Assembly (NCBI GenBank): GCA_003175915.1 | Contig: PSRH01000126.1 | Coordinates: 1 to 5,881, forward strand | From: Candidatus Melainabacteria bacterium | GTDB lineage: Bacteria; Cyanobacteriota; Vampirovibrionia; Obscuribacterales; Obscuribacteraceae | DNA length: 5,881 nucleotides | Reading direction: 5' to 3' | Shown here: positions 5,640-5,881 of the stretch, piece by piece | Position numbering within the stretch: position 1 is the first letter of the stretch | Layout of the letters: each line of letters opens with the position of its first letter | Program-made: the position numbers and the translations under genes | Notes under the pieces: generated by a model | Databases searched by the model: none | Told to the model about the DNA's origin: nothing | The model's input: the letters and a program-made list of their open reading frames with translations, nothing else

Positions 5640-5657
5640 ACTTTCACAGGACTTTCA
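5640..5657. promoter_or_regulatory. Direct repeat ACTTTCA with 11-base period upstream of the response regulator
   Basis: ACTTTCA occurs at 5640-5646 and again at 5651-5657 (TGAAAGT-N4-TGAAAGT on the regulator's coding strand), 27 bases upstream of its start codon. One helical turn between two equal half-sites is the arrangement used by OmpR/PhoB-family dimers, so autoregulation is a reasonable inference. No promoter boxes could be fixed nearby, so repression or activation cannot be inferred. Confidence 0.4.
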
Positions 5658-5734
5658 TTGACGGGGGATAACCTAGGGTTGTCGCAGCGGGAATTTGCCA
5701 CACACAGGAAAGCACGAAGTAAAGAACCGCATCT

Positions 5735-5753
5735 CTTAACTTTAATTTAACCG
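5735..5753 (+). promoter_or_regulatory. Pho-box-like direct repeat
   Basis: CTTAACTT, a 3-base spacer TAA, then TTTAACCG on the plus strand: two octamers with 11-base period. As I recall it, the cyanobacterial SphR Pho box is tandem PyTTAAPyPy(T/A) with 3-base spacers. The first copy fits fully and the second misses only the last base. A third copy is not present. It lies 82 bases before the possible plus-strand gene at 5835 and 123 bases upstream of the regulator gene on the other strand, so it could serve either. Confidence 0.4.
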
Positions 5754-5834
5754 TAAAAGAACACCAATCAGAACACCGGTTTCCAACGAATTCTTTAATT
5801 ACCACTCCCATATCAATAGTTCCCAAAAATTCTC

Positions 5835-5881
5835 ATGCAGTATTCACTTAAGTTAGCCTTCTGGGACCGCCTGCTCCAGGC
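5835..5881 (+). CDS. Possible start of a gene cut by the right edge
   Basis: ATG at 5835 opens a frame to the window end (15 full codons, starting MQYSLKLAFWDRLLQ). An in-frame TAG at 5817-5819 bounds it upstream. It would be divergent from the response regulator. There is no clear Shine-Dalgarno site and too little sequence to name a product. It could equally be a chance open frame. Confidence 0.3.
   Translation, partial: MQYSLKLAFWDRLLQ

Noticed and set aside
5644..5826. Minus-strand frame of 60 codons upstream of the response regulator
   Set aside because: TTG start, no recognisable domain, unusual composition, and it runs through the region holding both 11-base direct repeats. A small leader gene cannot be fully excluded.

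Overview
The window looks like a bacterial chromosome segment of moderate GC (judged by eye, not computed). It carries four complete protein genes, one large gene cut by the left edge and a possible gene cut by the right edge. I see no tRNA, rRNA, CRISPR array, insertion sequence or transposase. The organism is uncertain. The style of the OmpR-type regulator (GLDAGADDYLTKPF followed by a short RALLRRP linker) and the mix of ATG and TTG starts with weak Shine-Dalgarno sites remind me of non-photosynthetic relatives of Cyanobacteria (Vampirovibrionia/Obscuribacterales). That is an impression from memory, not a placement.

Left half (1-2984, minus strand): one unbroken reading frame of at least 994 codons starts at a TTG and runs off the left edge. 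Its last ~290 visible residues are a GT4-like, GT-B-fold glycosyltransferase. The first ~640 residues are a repeat array with two levels of order: 38-residue units in groups of four, and the group of four itself present three times at a spacing of 206-207 residues. All ORFs on the plus strand across this stretch are shadows of this gene.

Middle (2985-4349): upstream of the glycosyltransferase, on the same strand, lies a 213-codon gene of unknown function with a weak resemblance to the AbiTii phage-defence family. Divergent from it is a single-domain response-regulator receiver. It keeps the phosphoacceptor aspartate but has lost the other conserved active-site residues, so it is probably a pseudo-receiver.

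Right (4350-5881): a DJ-1/PfpI-family protein and an intact OmpR/PhoB-type response regulator lie on the minus strand with a 30-base gap and probably form an operon (regulator first). No sensor kinase is visible. The ~220 bases upstream of the regulator contain two different direct repeats, each with the 11-base period typical of OmpR/PhoB-family binding sites. One of them resembles the cyanobacterial Pho box. A further gene may start on the plus strand at 5835.

Two intergenic hairpins have stop codons as the outermost bases of their stems. At 4347-4364 one stem holds the stop codons of both convergent genes. The most interesting items are the 3x4 repeat architecture, the degenerate receiver, the 11-base repeats upstream of the regulator, and the possible AbiTii-like gene.
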